From Intestinibacillus sp. Marseille-P6563 (GTDB lineage Bacteria; Bacillota; Clostridia; Oscillospirales; Butyricicoccaceae): DNA of 64,000 bases. Under the pieces are notes generated by a model. It worked only from the letters and a program-made list of their open reading frames with translations. It did not search any database and had not been told where the DNA came from. Positions 27,661 through 36,041 of this stretch are shown here, in pieces. The position numbers and the translations under genes are program-made. Every line of letters starts with the position of its first letter. The stretch's first letter is position 1. The stretch lies in NCBI RefSeq assembly GCF_900604335.1, contig NZ_UWOD01000002.1, positions 1,054,001 to 1,118,000 on the forward strand. Direction: 5' to 3'.

Positions 27661-28644
27661 TCATTTTTTTTTGAATTTATTATATGTGTTAGCTAACTGT
27701 CCACAAGCCGCGTTAATCTCTCTGCCATGAGAAACTCTCATAGTAACTTCAAGTCCTGCTTGCTCTAATTGATGTTTGAATGCAACTATTTCCCGTTTCT
27801 GTGGTGCTTTAATTCTTGAATTGCTTGTTGGGTTGTATTGTAACACGTTAATCATAACTTTTTTGCCCCGAAACCATTTTGCAAGTTGTCTTACATCTGA
27901 GGGCCGGTCATTTATACCCGGTAAAAGCAAATACGCAAAGACAATTTTGCGATTATGCCTTTCAGAATAGGATAAGGCTTGCTTAACAACATCTTCAATA
28001 GCATATATGCGCATGTGAGGAATAATACGATTTCTTGCAGATTGTGTTGCTGCGTGTAAAGATATTGTCAACTGAATTTTAAGATGTTCCTCGCGCAATT
28101 TTTTTAATTGATCGACCGGACCAACTGTTGATATGGTAATGCCGTCGGTTGGAAAGTTGAGCCCATATCTATCTCGGAGAATATGGATTGCTTTTATCAA
28201 GTTGTCATAATTGAATAAAGGCTCTCCCATACCCATAAAAACGATACGGTTTACTTTTCGACGCAACAATATAATCTGTTGTACGATTTCTGACGATGTT
28301 AGATTACGAACAAAGCCATTTCGCCCGGACTCACAAAAAATACAACCAACAGGACAACCGACTTGTGTGCTCACGCAAACAGTTCCACCATCTCGCCGCT
28401 TGATAAAAACCGTTTCAATGTATTTGTTGTCTTTCAGTTCGTAAACATACTTTTCAGTATCACTGCTTTTGCAAATATTTTTTACCAACATTGATAGATT
28501 TTTTTTGCGTGGTAATTGCTTATATAATTCTTCATATAAGGCTTTTGCTTCATTCTCGCCAATAACTTCCGACATTTCTTTGTAAGTAAATCCGTATGGA
28601 TCATTCCGTACTTCCGCAGGCGTATATTTAGGTAAACGTTTCAT
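27661..28644 (-). CDS. Radical-SAM 23S rRNA methyltransferase (RlmN/Cfr type)
   Basis: A 327-residue enzyme with the radical-SAM motif Cys97-x3-Cys101-x2-Cys104 (GCPVGCIFC), GMGEPLFNYDNL, and the C-terminal catalytic cysteine in INAACGQL. RlmN methylates C2 of A2503; Cfr methylates C8 and gives resistance to phenicols, lincosamides, oxazolidinones, pleuromutilins and streptogramin A. The N-terminus is unlike housekeeping RlmN as I know it. The mobile context and an attenuator leader favour a resistance-type role, but C2 versus C8 cannot be settled by eye. Codon use is AT-rich. Confidence 0.85.
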   Translation of the reverse strand: MKRLPKYTPAEVRNDPYGFTYKEMSEVIGENEAKALYEELYKQLPRKKNLSMLVKNICKSSDTEKYVYELKDNKYIETVFIKRRDGGTVCVSTQVGCPVGCIFCESGRNGFVRNLTSSEIVQQIILLRRKVNRIVFMGMGEPLFNYDNLIKAIHILRDRYGLNFPTDGITISTVGPVDQLKKLREEHLKIQLTISLHAATQSARNRIIPHMRIYAIEDVVKQALSYSERHNRKIVFAYLLLPGINDRPSDVRQLAKWFRGKKVMINVLQYNPTSNSRIKAPQKREIVAFKHQLEQAGLEVTMRVSHGREINAACGQLANTYNKFKKK

Positions 28645-28660
28645 TTTTATATCCTTTCTT

Positions 28661-28846
28661 CTAAATAATAAAAGTTTGTTTTTCTGTATTTTTGATTACA
28701 ATCTCTAATTTTTCTACATCAATGATATGCGTCAATTTGCATTTAGGGCAGAAAAGAGGAAAATCTTTTAATACAGTATTATGAAATACTTGAACTCTCG
28801 TCTTTCCGTTACAAATCGGACATTTTATCCAATATTTTTTAAGCAT
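28661..28846 (-). CDS. Cysteine-rich KTR-type small protein
   Basis: A 61-residue zinc-ribbon-like protein with CPIC at residues 9-12 followed by NGKTR, and CPKC at 33-36. The KTR motif after the first pair matches the small proteins that I recall beside tet(M)- and erm-type genes in conjugative transposons. Its stop lies 16 bp before the methyltransferase start, so both are on one transcript behind the leader attenuator. The role is unknown. Confidence 0.8.
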   Translation of the reverse strand: MLKKYWIKCPICNGKTRVQVFHNTVLKDFPLFCPKCKLTHIIDVEKLEIVIKNTEKQTFII

Positions 28847-28875
28847 TATATTTCACTCGTCCTTTTTACACAAAA

Positions 28876-28916
28876 AAATGCAGGTCAATCCTCAACATGA
28901 GCATTGACCTGCATTT
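28876..28916 (-). terminator. Leader terminator (attenuator) before the KTR and methyltransferase genes
   Basis: The 14-bp arms AAATGCAGGTCAAT and ATTGACCTGCATTT end on the minus strand in seven T. It lies between the leader promoter and the KTR gene, so readthrough is needed for expression of both downstream genes. Confidence 0.8.
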
Positions 28917-29067
28917 ATAATGCACAGAGCAGTACAACAAAACTAAGGCATAGCTTGCACTATGTCTATACTATATCTATACGTCGTTAGTTTTTTGTAT
29001 AGCATCCGCAAAATAAGCATGACAAAAAAGCCCATGTTGAAAATGGGAAAATCCTTTTTTTCAATGC

Positions 29068-29094
29068 TTATCTAATACGCATGCTATGCAACAT
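29068..29094 (-). CDS. Eight-residue leader peptide MLHSMRIR
   Basis: An ATG at 29094, eight nucleotides after GGAGGCGGC, opens a nine-codon frame ending in TAA. Directly after it comes a weaker hairpin (CCCAT/ATGGG plus T-run) and then the strong terminator at 28876-28916. Short peptides in this arrangement sense ribosome stalling in tet and erm leaders; the same role is inferred here. Confidence 0.6.
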   Translation of the reverse strand: MLHSMRIR

Positions 29095-29122
29095 AAACGC
29101 CGCCTCCTTTTACATAAATTTT

Positions 29123-29151
29123 ATTTTATCAGAAAATCAGTCTACTGTCAA
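29123..29151 (-). promoter_or_regulatory. Consensus promoter of the methyltransferase leader
   Basis: On the minus strand TTGACA and TAAAAT are exactly 17 bp apart, with AGGAGGC and the leader peptide just downstream. Confidence 0.8.
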
Positions 29152-29244
29152 TACACAACAGGAAGTATTTAACCTAATGATATGAATTGTGTGGACATAT
29201 CCAAAAAGAAAGGTGAACTGTAAAATGTAACAGGGTGAATGAAA

Positions 29245-29601
29245 ATGGCAAAAAGACCCGTACCATTGTACGACTTTAAGGCTTTCGGGGCAGCTATAAA
29301 AGCCGCGAGAAATGAATACGGCGAGAGCCGCAAAAAGGTAAGCGACGAGTTATATATTTCCCCGCGCTACCTTGCGAATATCGAGAACAAGGGACAACAG
29401 CCGAGTTTACAGGTATTCTATGACCTTGTAACCCGGTATCATATTTCGGTAGATCAATTTTTCTTCCCGAACAGCAATGCGGAGAAATCCACCGGGCGGC
29501 GGCAGCTTGACGCGCTGCTGGACGGTATGAGCGATAAAGGCATACGGATTGTAACCGCAACAGCAAGGGAGATAACGGAAGTCGAAAAAGCAGAGGATTA
29601 A
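29245..29601 (+). CDS. Xre-type helix-turn-helix regulator
   Basis: A 118-residue protein with the HTH segment SRKKVSDELYISPRYLANIENKGQQPSLQVFYDLV near its N-terminus. The ATG at 29245 is preferred to that at 29239 because AGGGTG is properly spaced. Similar regulators sit upstream of mobC in Firmicutes integrative elements, as here. It probably controls transfer genes that are now lost. Confidence 0.85.
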   Translation: MAKRPVPLYDFKAFGAAIKAARNEYGESRKKVSDELYISPRYLANIENKGQQPSLQVFYDLVTRYHISVDQFFFPNSNAEKSTGRRQLDALLDGMSDKGIRIVTATAREITEVEKAED

Positions 29602-29624
29602 CCTCACAATATGAGAAATCGGGA

Positions 29625-29657
29625 GATTGCAGCGCATGGCGGCTGCAATCTTTTTTT
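29625..29657 (+). terminator. Terminator after the Xre regulator
   Basis: The stem GATTGCAGC/GCTGCAATC is followed by seven T. Confidence 0.8.
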
Positions 29658-29687
29658 GCGTCCAAAATCAAAGGAACGCGCAACAAA

Positions 29688-29796
29688 TACCGCCTTTCGG
29701 TGGGGGTATGGAGTAGATAGCAAGCACAGCAAACGAGTACCCGTTTGCGAAAAATGCTTTTTGGGATAATCCCAAACCCTTATACCGAAAGGCGGC
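29688..29796 (+). other. Hairpin-rich region upstream of mobC, candidate oriT of the outer element
   Basis: Three inverted repeats are nested: CCGCCTTTCGG with CCGAAAGGCGG at the edges, GCAAACG/CGTTTGC, and TTGGGAT/ATCCCAA. This layout directly upstream of a mobC gene is typical for an origin of transfer. No nick-site consensus was recognised. Confidence 0.35.
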
Positions 29797-29802
29797 GCGG
29801 AA

Positions 29803-30113
29803 ATGGAAAACCGAAAGAGAAATATCCAAATGAAGTTTTACGTTACGGAAGAAGAAAAGCGGCTGATCGACGAGAAGATGAAGCAGCTTCCCATAAAGCA
29901 GTACGGGGCATATCTGCGCAAAATGGCGATTGACGGGTATATCCTTGTCATTGACCGAAGCGACACGAAAGCATATATCCGGGAACTGCAAGCGGTGAGC
30001 CGGAACATCAACCAAATTGCCAAACGCGCCAACGCGACGGGGGCGGTTTACCAGCAGGACATTGAGGATATAAAAAAGGCGGTGGACGAGATATGGCGGT
30101 TACAAAGACGCAC
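29803..30113 (+). pseudogene. mobC: mobC relaxosome gene, cut off at its 3' end
   Basis: About 104 residues match MobC proteins: MKFYVTEEEKRLIDEKM, QYGAYLRKMAIDGY and SRNINQIAKRANATG. The frame then runs on to 30564, but everything after about 30113 is antisense of the facing relaxase gene, so the gene lost its end there. The start follows AAAGGCGGCGCGG. MobC helps a relaxase open oriT. Its expected partner relaxase should follow on the plus strand and is absent. Confidence 0.8.
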
Positions 30114-30114
30114 C

Positions 30115-31374
30115 CTAGGCGTCCAGTTCCTCCCGGTGTTCGGCGGCAAACTTCTCCTTTCGGGTTTTCCAGCCGATGGAAGCGTATTTCTTGTAAACCT
30201 CTTTGTAGGCTCCGTGGTTGGCGATATGGGAAAGGGTGGTGTCGATGGCCTTTATCCGGCGTTCCGATTTTCGGATGTCGGTTTTGGCAGAAAGTATCTC
30301 CCCGCTGACCTTATCCAGATAGGCGTCAAGGCTCTCCACGGTGGAGATCTCTTTCTGCCGCAGGAAGTCAAGGGCTTCCATGACCTTGTTGAAATCGCCA
30401 ACAGTGCCTTTCAGCTTCCCCTTGGAAGTCCAGCCGGTGCGTTCCTCGCTCCGCATATCCAGATACCGGGAAAGCAGTTCGGGGATGGTCGGCTCCTTTG
30501 CCTGTTCCAGCACTTCCAGCAGCGCTGCCTTTTTCTCTTTCAGGCCGGACAGCCAGCCCTTTAAGCTGCGTACCATCTGCCGGATAGACTGCATGAGGGA
30601 ATTGGCGGCTTTGATGTCCCGGTTCAGGTTGCCGATGTTGGTCTGTATGCCTTTCTTCTCCAACTGGCTGACCGCTGGCCCCATGTGGACGGTGGGGATT
30701 TTATCAATCCCCTGTCGGGCATAGGAACGAAGGTCAAGGCGCTCCGGGCTGCCGATGGCTTCCAGATAGCGGTTCGCCGTGTCAGCCCAGCCCTGCCGCC
30801 ATATCTCGGCGTACTTCTGGTCGTTCCAGTCCACGGTGTCCTCCTTGTGGCTTTTCCATCTGCCGGACGCAAGCCGGATACGCTCGCCGTTCTCGTCAAG
30901 GTCATAAACCTTCCGGCTCTTTGGGAGCCACTTGCCTTGTTCGTCCATTGCCCGCATGGTAAGCAGGATGTGGGCGTGGGGATTTCCGTCCCCCTTGTCA
31001 TGGATGGCAAAGTCGGCAATCATGCCCTTGGAAACAAAAAACTCCCGGCAGTAGTCCCGGATAAGGTCGGCGTACTGTGACCGGGGAAGTTCCCTCGGAA
31101 TGGCAAGCACAAACCTCCGGGCAAGCTGGGAGTTCCATTGCTTCTCGATGGCTTCGGCGGCGTTCCACAAGGTATTCCGGTCTGCGTATTCCGGCGGGGC
31201 ATGGGGCGGCAGCATGATTTCGGTGTGGACGATTTCGCTTTTATGGGAATAGTATTTCTGTTTCTGGTCGTATTCGGAAAACAGCCGTTCCCCGCTCTGG
31301 TAGGCGGCAGACGCAACGGCTGACTGGCGCTTGCTGCGCTGGATGATTTTCACATCAAAGTGCGGGCATGGCAA
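30115..31374 (-). pseudogene. MobL/MobA (MobQ) relaxase, C-terminally truncated
   Basis: About 419 residues of a MobQ relaxase. The N-terminus CPHFDVKIIQRSKRQSAV and the HDKGDGNPHAHILLT metal-binding histidine motif are intact, so the nickase domain may be functional. The start is a TTG at 31374, six nucleotides after AAAGGAGGA; there is no ATG nearby that fits. The coiled C-terminus stops at EELDA exactly where the truncated mobC begins, so it is cut by the rearrangement. Its oriT lies about 600 bp upstream. Confidence 0.85.
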
Positions 31375-31509
31375 GTCACGTCCTCCTTTCTCCCGGTGTC
31401 CGGGCATAAAAAGAGCAGGGAACCTGTTTCAAGATTTCCTGCTCGGTGGTGCCGCCGGTGGGTGGCTGGTATTCAGTTTTGAAAGTTCGGATCAGGGTGG
31501 CCCGATAAA

Positions 31510-31731
31510 TTAGGATTTTCCCTTTAAGGAATCATCTATTTTATCTATTTCTTTTGATGTTTTTTCATAATCAATCACCGTGCCTATAACAATTCCAATC
31601 AACATTCCGATACTTGCACAAATAGGAATGGCAAAAAGATTTTGCAAAAACGCCCATGCCAACACACCTATGCAACCACCAACAATAAATCCTGTTAATA
31701 AGCCAACAGTTAAGTATCTATTGTTTTTCAT
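31510..31731 (-). CDS. Small membrane protein (73 residues)
   Basis: Two hydrophobic helices flank a short turn (YLTVGLLTGFIVGG and ASIGMLIGIVIGTVI), and the tail is charged. The base composition is more AT-rich than the flanking relaxase and TTRAP genes, suggesting a later insertion. I do not recognise a family. Confidence 0.55.
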   Translation of the reverse strand: MKNNRYLTVGLLTGFIVGGCIGVLAWAFLQNLFAIPICASIGMLIGIVIGTVIDYEKTSKEIDKIDDSLKGKS

Positions 31732-31984
31732 ATTGCTATATCCCCTCCAAATTCCAATTTGTCGTTGACTTCATTATACCTCATCGTTTCAGAAAAGTAT
31801 AGCGGCCTATTGTAAAACTTGCTGGACGGGAACAGCTTGCAGTGCAAGGTGTTCCCGGGCGGCAAGTACACAAAGGGGTAGCTGGCGTCAGCCAGCGCAG
31901 GGGAAGTGTAGCTTCCTCTGTGATGATTGACAGGAGCCGGAACGCTGCGGGCAATCATCCGCTTTCCGCAGGAAGCCCCCGGCA

Positions 31985-32035
31985 GGGCGCAACACACTAC
32001 CTTCAGGTGGTGTATAGTTGCGCCCTCTTTCAGAG
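31985..32035 (-). other. oriT: oriT 1, MobQ/RSF1010 type
   Basis: The inverted repeat ACACTACCT/AGGTGGTGT is followed by ATAGTTGCGCCCT. This matches the layout of RSF1010-family origins: a hairpin, then a nick region close to TAAGTGCGCCCT. It differs at two positions in that region. A sister site at 46345-46373 shares the flank CCCCGGCAGGGCGCA. It serves the truncated relaxase at 30115-31374. Confidence 0.65.
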
Positions 32036-32067
32036 GGGCAGTCCACGGGCTGCGGCTCTGGAAGCAA

Positions 32068-32388
32068 TTATGACCGTTCCCGGTCTGGCTGTTTTCTCTT
32101 GGGATGTGGCTTTTCCGCCCTCGCCTGTGCCTTGGCTTCGGCAAGCCTGCGCCGGATGGAATTGTCCCGCTTCTGGATAAACCGCTGCTTCGTATCAGCG
32201 ATAAAGCGGCGGCACTCCGGCTCCGGGATGGCGTCCAGCTTTCGGATGGTATTCTCCACAATCTCCCTTGTCTGCCGGTCACGGATAACCGGCACGATTT
32301 CTTTCAGCCCCGCAAGAGTTTCTTCCTTCGTACCGGCGGCGTACTGATAGACCATAGCCAACTCGTCTTTTGAAAAATCCATCTTCAT
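32068..32388 (-). CDS. TTRAP-like transposon-transfer assisting protein
   Basis: A 106-residue protein starting MKMDFSKDELAMVYQYA with a central IVENTIRKLDAIPEPE, resembling TTRAP proteins of mobilizable transposons. A very basic tail follows. AAGGAGGG precedes the ATG, which overlaps the end of the DUF3847 gene, so the two are coupled. The exact role in transfer is unknown. Confidence 0.65.
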   Translation of the reverse strand: MKMDFSKDELAMVYQYAAGTKEETLAGLKEIVPVIRDRQTREIVENTIRKLDAIPEPECRRFIADTKQRFIQKRDNSIRRRLAEAKAQARAEKPHPKRKQPDRERS

Positions 32389-32684
32389 TCTGCGCCCTCC
32401 TTCTCTGTGCCGTTTCCGGCGAACACTTTTTCCATAAGCTGCCGGGTGCTGTCCTTCCGGAACAGCAGCTTCAAGAACAAACTGACCTGTTCATCCGTGA
32501 TGGCTTCCGGGTGGGGAAGGTAGCTTTCCAGCATGGCGGCTCTGGTGCAAAGCCGGTGCGTCCGTTCCTTCCGGGTCAGCGCCTTAGCCTGATGGGTCAG
32601 ACGCTTTTCCTCCTGTTGCGCCCAGCGCAGCTTCTTTTCCGTTTTCTCTATCTCCTGATTGAGTTTTTCCAGCTTTTCATTCAT
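32385..32684 (-). CDS. DUF3847 family protein
   Basis: A 99-residue protein, coiled-coil in its first half (LEKLNQEIEKTEKKL), then RTHRLCTRAAMLESYLP, which matches DUF3847. A second member occurs at 46388-46684 next to the other relaxase. It overlaps the genes on both sides by 4 bp, indicating a tight operon with the RepA-like and TTRAP genes. Confidence 0.8.
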   Translation of the reverse strand: MNEKLEKLNQEIEKTEKKLRWAQQEEKRLTHQAKALTRKERTHRLCTRAAMLESYLPHPEAITDEQVSLFLKLLFRKDSTRQLMEKVFAGNGTEKEGAE

Positions 32685-33019
32685 CGGCGGCTGGCCTCCT
32701 TCTTCGGAATGAGTACATATATTTTGTTGGGTTCCCCGAAGCCCTGACGCACTCGCAGTATCAGTCCGGCGTCCTCCAATTCATTCAGGGAACGCTTCAC
32801 GGTCATGGTGCTGCGGGCAAGTGCCGCCGCCAGTTCCACGATAGGGAAATGGATAAACAAAATCCCGTTGGCGTCCTCTATACCTGACAAGAAAACAATA
32901 TCCAACATCCGGGCGTACATGACCTTTGCGGTGCTGCTGATCGGGAGCCGCAGCATGGCTCTCGGCAGCGGCATACAGGGCGGTAGGGCGGTGTCTGCGG
33001 TCATAAATTCAACTTCCAT
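32681..33019 (-). CDS. RepA N-terminal-like winged-helix protein
   Basis: This 112-residue protein has a winged-helix core, LPISSTAKVMYARMLD and LARSTMTVKRSLNELEDAGLI. It resembles the N-terminal domain of RepA-type initiators but lacks the rest, as is usual for this class in MobL elements. It probably binds DNA to control replication or transfer. Coupled by a 4-bp overlap to the DUF3847 gene. Confidence 0.7.
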   Translation of the reverse strand: MEVEFMTADTALPPCMPLPRAMLRLPISSTAKVMYARMLDIVFLSGIEDANGILFIHFPIVELAAALARSTMTVKRSLNELEDAGLILRVRQGFGEPNKIYVLIPKKEASRR

Positions 33020-33211
33020 TCAATCGGTGTCCTCCTTTACTTTTCGTTTTGAGCGTTTGGAAAGATAATAGGGGCAGTCCACAATGACCGCCCGGAAACT
33101 CTGCTTGCAAGTGCGCTGGCATTTCCGGCAAAGGTCGTTGTACGTTACCCGCCCCCGTTCATTGAGGAAGAAAGACAGTTCCAGCTTCCTCTTTTTCGGC
33201 ATTCTCGGCAT
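33020..33211 (-). CDS. Small basic cysteine protein of MobL elements
   Basis: A 63-residue, lysine- and arginine-rich protein with CRKCQRTCKQSFRAV and CPYYL, giving four or five cysteines that could bind zinc. It is the first gene of the RepA-like/DUF3847/TTRAP operon. I recall similar unnamed proteins in MobL elements; the function is unknown. Confidence 0.65.
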   Translation of the reverse strand: MPRMPKKRKLELSFFLNERGRVTYNDLCRKCQRTCKQSFRAVIVDCPYYLSKRSKRKVKEDTD

Positions 33212-33744
33212 GGTGCCTCCTTAAACAAAAATCCGCCCATTTCAGCCGTAACAGCCGCAATAGACGGATAGCAGATTTTAGTGTCGTGTTTCGGGGCGAT
33301 TTTCAAGGAAAAAGCGGCCATAGAGCCGCCCGGAAATCCCCCGTAGTATTATGGATAGGGTAGACTATGCCCTATCGGATTGTTGTGTTTCGGTATCAAT
33401 TCGGTGTTCATTTTCGCCGGTTCTCCCTGATGTCGTTCCTGCCCCTGGCTCTCACAACGGCGTTTCGCTCCCTTTGGTACGCTCGTTGCGGTCATGGTTC
33501 CTCCATTTCCCTGCCGCAAGTCGTTGCGCTACATCGCCGGGGAGCATATCCCATACAGGCCGGTCATTCGATTGGAATAATCCATCGATGAACTAAGCCC
33601 ATTATGGCACATTTTTGAGCCTTCTCCCGTATATCCACAAAGTAGGAAAACCGCCCCAAAATCGAAAATTTCCACGATTGCGGAACGGGTATGGTATAAT
33701 GAAATTGACGGCGGCAGCCAGCCGCAGGAAGGAGCGATGTATCT
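33212..33744. other. Stretch without a gene between divergent operons
   Basis: No supported coding frame is seen. It should contain the promoters of the minus-strand RepA-like operon and the plus-strand Xre gene. A TATAAT is present at 33697-33702 (ATGGTATAATG), about 45 bp before the Xre start. Confidence 0.45.
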
Positions 33745-34023
33745 ATGAAAACCCGCATTTCCGTACAGGAACGCCTGAAAGATTTACGGGTGGAACAGGG
33801 CTTAAATCTGGAAGAATTGGCGCAGAAAACCGGCATTTCAAAATCAGCCCTCGGCAGCTATGAAAACGACAACGATGAATACAAGGAAATCAATCACGGC
33901 AGCCTGTTGAAGCTGGCAGACTTCTATCAGGTGTCCGTTGACTATCTGCTCGGCCTTACCAACAATCGGAAATATGAAAACACGCCGATAGAAGAATTAC
34001 ATTTGAGTGATGAAGTCGTGTGA
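33745..34023 (+). pseudogene. Xre regulator, 3' end lost
   Basis: An N-terminal helix-turn-helix domain (NLEELAQKTGISKSALGSYE) and the linker FYQVSVDYLLGLTNN are intact. Related proteins continue well past HLSDEVV, where this one stops at a junction with AT-rich DNA of opposite orientation. The start follows AAGGAGCGATG. It would have regulated the MobL unit. Confidence 0.7.
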
Positions 34024-34336
34024 TTTTATACATAGCTGAATCAAAATCCTTTATAAATGATTCATCTCCATGGCAATTTAAAAATTTCCCTGCTGTAATC
34101 AATGCACCCACTTCCGCCGCTGTAAACATTACCGGCGGAAGTAGGAAGCCCTCTACAAGAAAATATCCTTTTCCGGCCTCAGATCCAATTGGTATTCCGG
34201 CTTCTTCAAGTGTCCGGATATCTCTGTAAACTGTCCTTAAGCTTATATTAAATCGCTGTGCAATTTCTTTGGCAGGAATTATTTTTTTTGATTGCAGCTG
34301 AATAAGAATAGAGGTTACTCTGTTAATCCTGTTCAA
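34021..34336 (-). pseudogene. DeoR/YafY-type WYL regulator, 3' end lost
   Basis: About 105 residues show the HTH of this family, IIPAKEIAQRFNISLRTVYRDIRTLEEAGIP, and the start of the WYL region. The frame then crosses into the antisense of the Xre gene at 34020, so the ligand domain is missing. It marks the left edge of the low-GC resistance segment. Confidence 0.75.
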
Positions 34337-34559
34337 ATTTTATTCCTCCTCTGTGACTTCCATAAAAAGTATATCCTATGCGTTCTTAAGCTAGCTGCTG
34401 TTAGTGCTTCTCATTGCACCCTGGTTATAAAAGCCATACTCACAAACCTCTTCACCAAAACTCTTTACATCTCTAATATAGAACTCTATCTAGCGAACTT
34501 TTAGAAAAGATATAAAACATCAGAGTATGGACAGTTGCGGATGTACTTCAGAAAAGATT

Positions 34560-34600
34560 AGATGTCTAAAAAGCTTGTAGTTAAAGCTTTTTAGACATCT
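34560..34600 (-). terminator. Hairpin downstream of aph(3')-III
   Basis: Arms AGATGTCTAAAAAGCTT and AAGCTTTTTAGACATCT pair almost perfectly, 12 bp past the aph stop codon. It probably ends the resistance operon. Confidence 0.7.
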
Positions 34601-34611
34601 AAATCTAGGTA

Positions 34612-35406
34612 CTAAAACAATTCATCCAGTAAAATATAATATTTTATTTTCTCCCAATCAGGCTTGATCCCCAGTAAGTCAAAAAATAGCTCGACATACT
34701 GTTCTTCCCCGATATCCTCCCTGATCGACCGGACGCAGAAGGCAATGTCATACCACTTGTCCGCCCTGCCGCTTCTCCCAAGATCAATAAAGCCACTTAC
34801 TTTGCCATCTTTCACAAAGATGTTGCTGTCTCCCAGGTCGCCGTGGGAAAAGACAAGTTCCTCTTCGGGCTTTTCCGTCTTTAAAAAATCATACAGCTCG
34901 CGCGGATCTTTAAATGGAGTGTCTTCTTCCCAGTTTTCGCAATCCACATCGGCCAGATCGTTATTCAGTAAGTAATCCAATTCGGCTAAGCGGCTGTCTA
35001 AGCTATTCGTATAGGGACAATCCGATATGTCGATGGAGTGAAAGAGCCTGATGCACTCCGCATACAGCTCGATAATCTTTTCAGGGCTTTGTTCATCTTC
35101 ATACTCTTCCGAGCAAAGGACGCCATCGGCCTCACTCATGAGCAGATTGCTCCAGCCATCATGCCGTTCAAAGTGCAGGACCTTTGGAACAGGCAGCTTT
35201 CCTTCCAGCCATAGCATCATGTCCTTTTCCCGTTCCACATCATAGGTGGTCCCTTTATACCGGCTGTCCGTCATTTTTAAATATAGGTTTTCATTTTCTC
35301 CCACCAGCTTATATACCTTAGCAGGAGACATTCCTTCCGTATCTTTTACGCAGCGGTATTTTTCGATCAGTTTTTTCAATTCCGGTGATATTCTCATTTT
35401 AGCCAT
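34612..35406 (-). CDS. aph(3')-IIIa: Aminoglycoside 3'-phosphotransferase APH(3')-IIIa
   Basis: The 264-residue protein is recognised as the kinase that phosphorylates kanamycin, neomycin and amikacin at the 3' hydroxyl. It starts MAKMRISPELKKL and carries the catalytic loop HGDLGDSN and the metal-binding DLGRSG. It is the last gene of the aadE-sat4-aph cluster known from enterococci, staphylococci and Campylobacter. It is full length and should be active. Confidence 0.97.
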   Translation of the reverse strand: MAKMRISPELKKLIEKYRCVKDTEGMSPAKVYKLVGENENLYLKMTDSRYKGTTYDVEREKDMMLWLEGKLPVPKVLHFERHDGWSNLLMSEADGVLCSEEYEDEQSPEKIIELYAECIRLFHSIDISDCPYTNSLDSRLAELDYLLNNDLADVDCENWEEDTPFKDPRELYDFLKTEKPEEELVFSHGDLGDSNIFVKDGKVSGFIDLGRSGRADKWYDIAFCVRSIREDIGEEQYVELFFDLLGIKPDWEKIKYYILLDELF

Positions 35407-35498
35407 TTATTATTTCCTTCCTCTTTTCTACAGTATTTAAAGATACCCCAAGAAGCTAATTATAACAAGACGAACTCCAATTCACTGTTCCTTGCATT

Positions 35499-36041
35499 CT
35501 AAAACCTTAAATACCAGAAAACAGCTTTTTCAAAGTTGTTTTCAAAGTTGGCGTATAACATAGTATCGACGGAGCCGATTTTGAAACCACAATTATGATA
35601 GAATTTACAAGCTATAAGGTTATTGTCCTGGGTTTCAAGCATTAGTCCATGCAAGTTTTTATGCTTTGCCCATTCTATAGATATATTGATAAGCGCGCTG
35701 CCTATGCCTTGCCCCCTGAAATCCTTACATACGGCGATATCTTCTATATAAGCGTACCGGTTCCAATTTTTTCGCAGTTTAACTTTTCCGACGCATTTAT
35801 CGTCTTGGTAGTAAAGATATATTATCTTATCAGTATTGTCAATATATTCAAGGCAATCTGCCTCCTCATCCTCTTCATCCTCTTCGTCTTGGTAGCTTTT
35901 TAAATATGGCGCTTCATAGAGTAATTCTGTAAAGGTCCAATTCTCGTTTTCATACCTCGGTATAATCTTACCTATCACCTCAAATGGTTCGCTGGGTTTA
36001 TCGATATCTTTCAGGTGCCCTGCTTTCATTTCTGTAATCAC
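35499..36041 (-). CDS. sat4: Streptothricin acetyltransferase SAT-4
   Basis: A 180-residue GNAT acetyltransferase that inactivates streptothricin (nourseothricin). The acetyl-CoA loop reads CKDFRGQGIGSALI, and the acidic tract DEEDEEDEEAD is characteristic. Its ATG overlaps the aadE stop by 4 bp, as in the classical cluster. Confidence 0.96.
   Translation of the reverse strand: MITEMKAGHLKDIDKPSEPFEVIGKIIPRYENENWTFTELLYEAPYLKSYQDEEDEEDEEADCLEYIDNTDKIIYLYYQDDKCVGKVKLRKNWNRYAYIEDIAVCKDFRGQGIGSALINISIEWAKHKNLHGLMLETQDNNLIACKFYHNCGFKIGSVDTMLYANFENNFEKAVFWYLRF

Noticed and set aside
27661-29151. A tetracycline ribosomal-protection gene expected from the leader style
   Set aside because: The only large gene behind the leader is the radical-SAM methyltransferase; no GTPase motifs are present.
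29803-30564. A single 253-residue frame
   Set aside because: Only the first 104 residues are MobC-like; the rest is the antisense of the relaxase gene, so it is a chimera across a junction.
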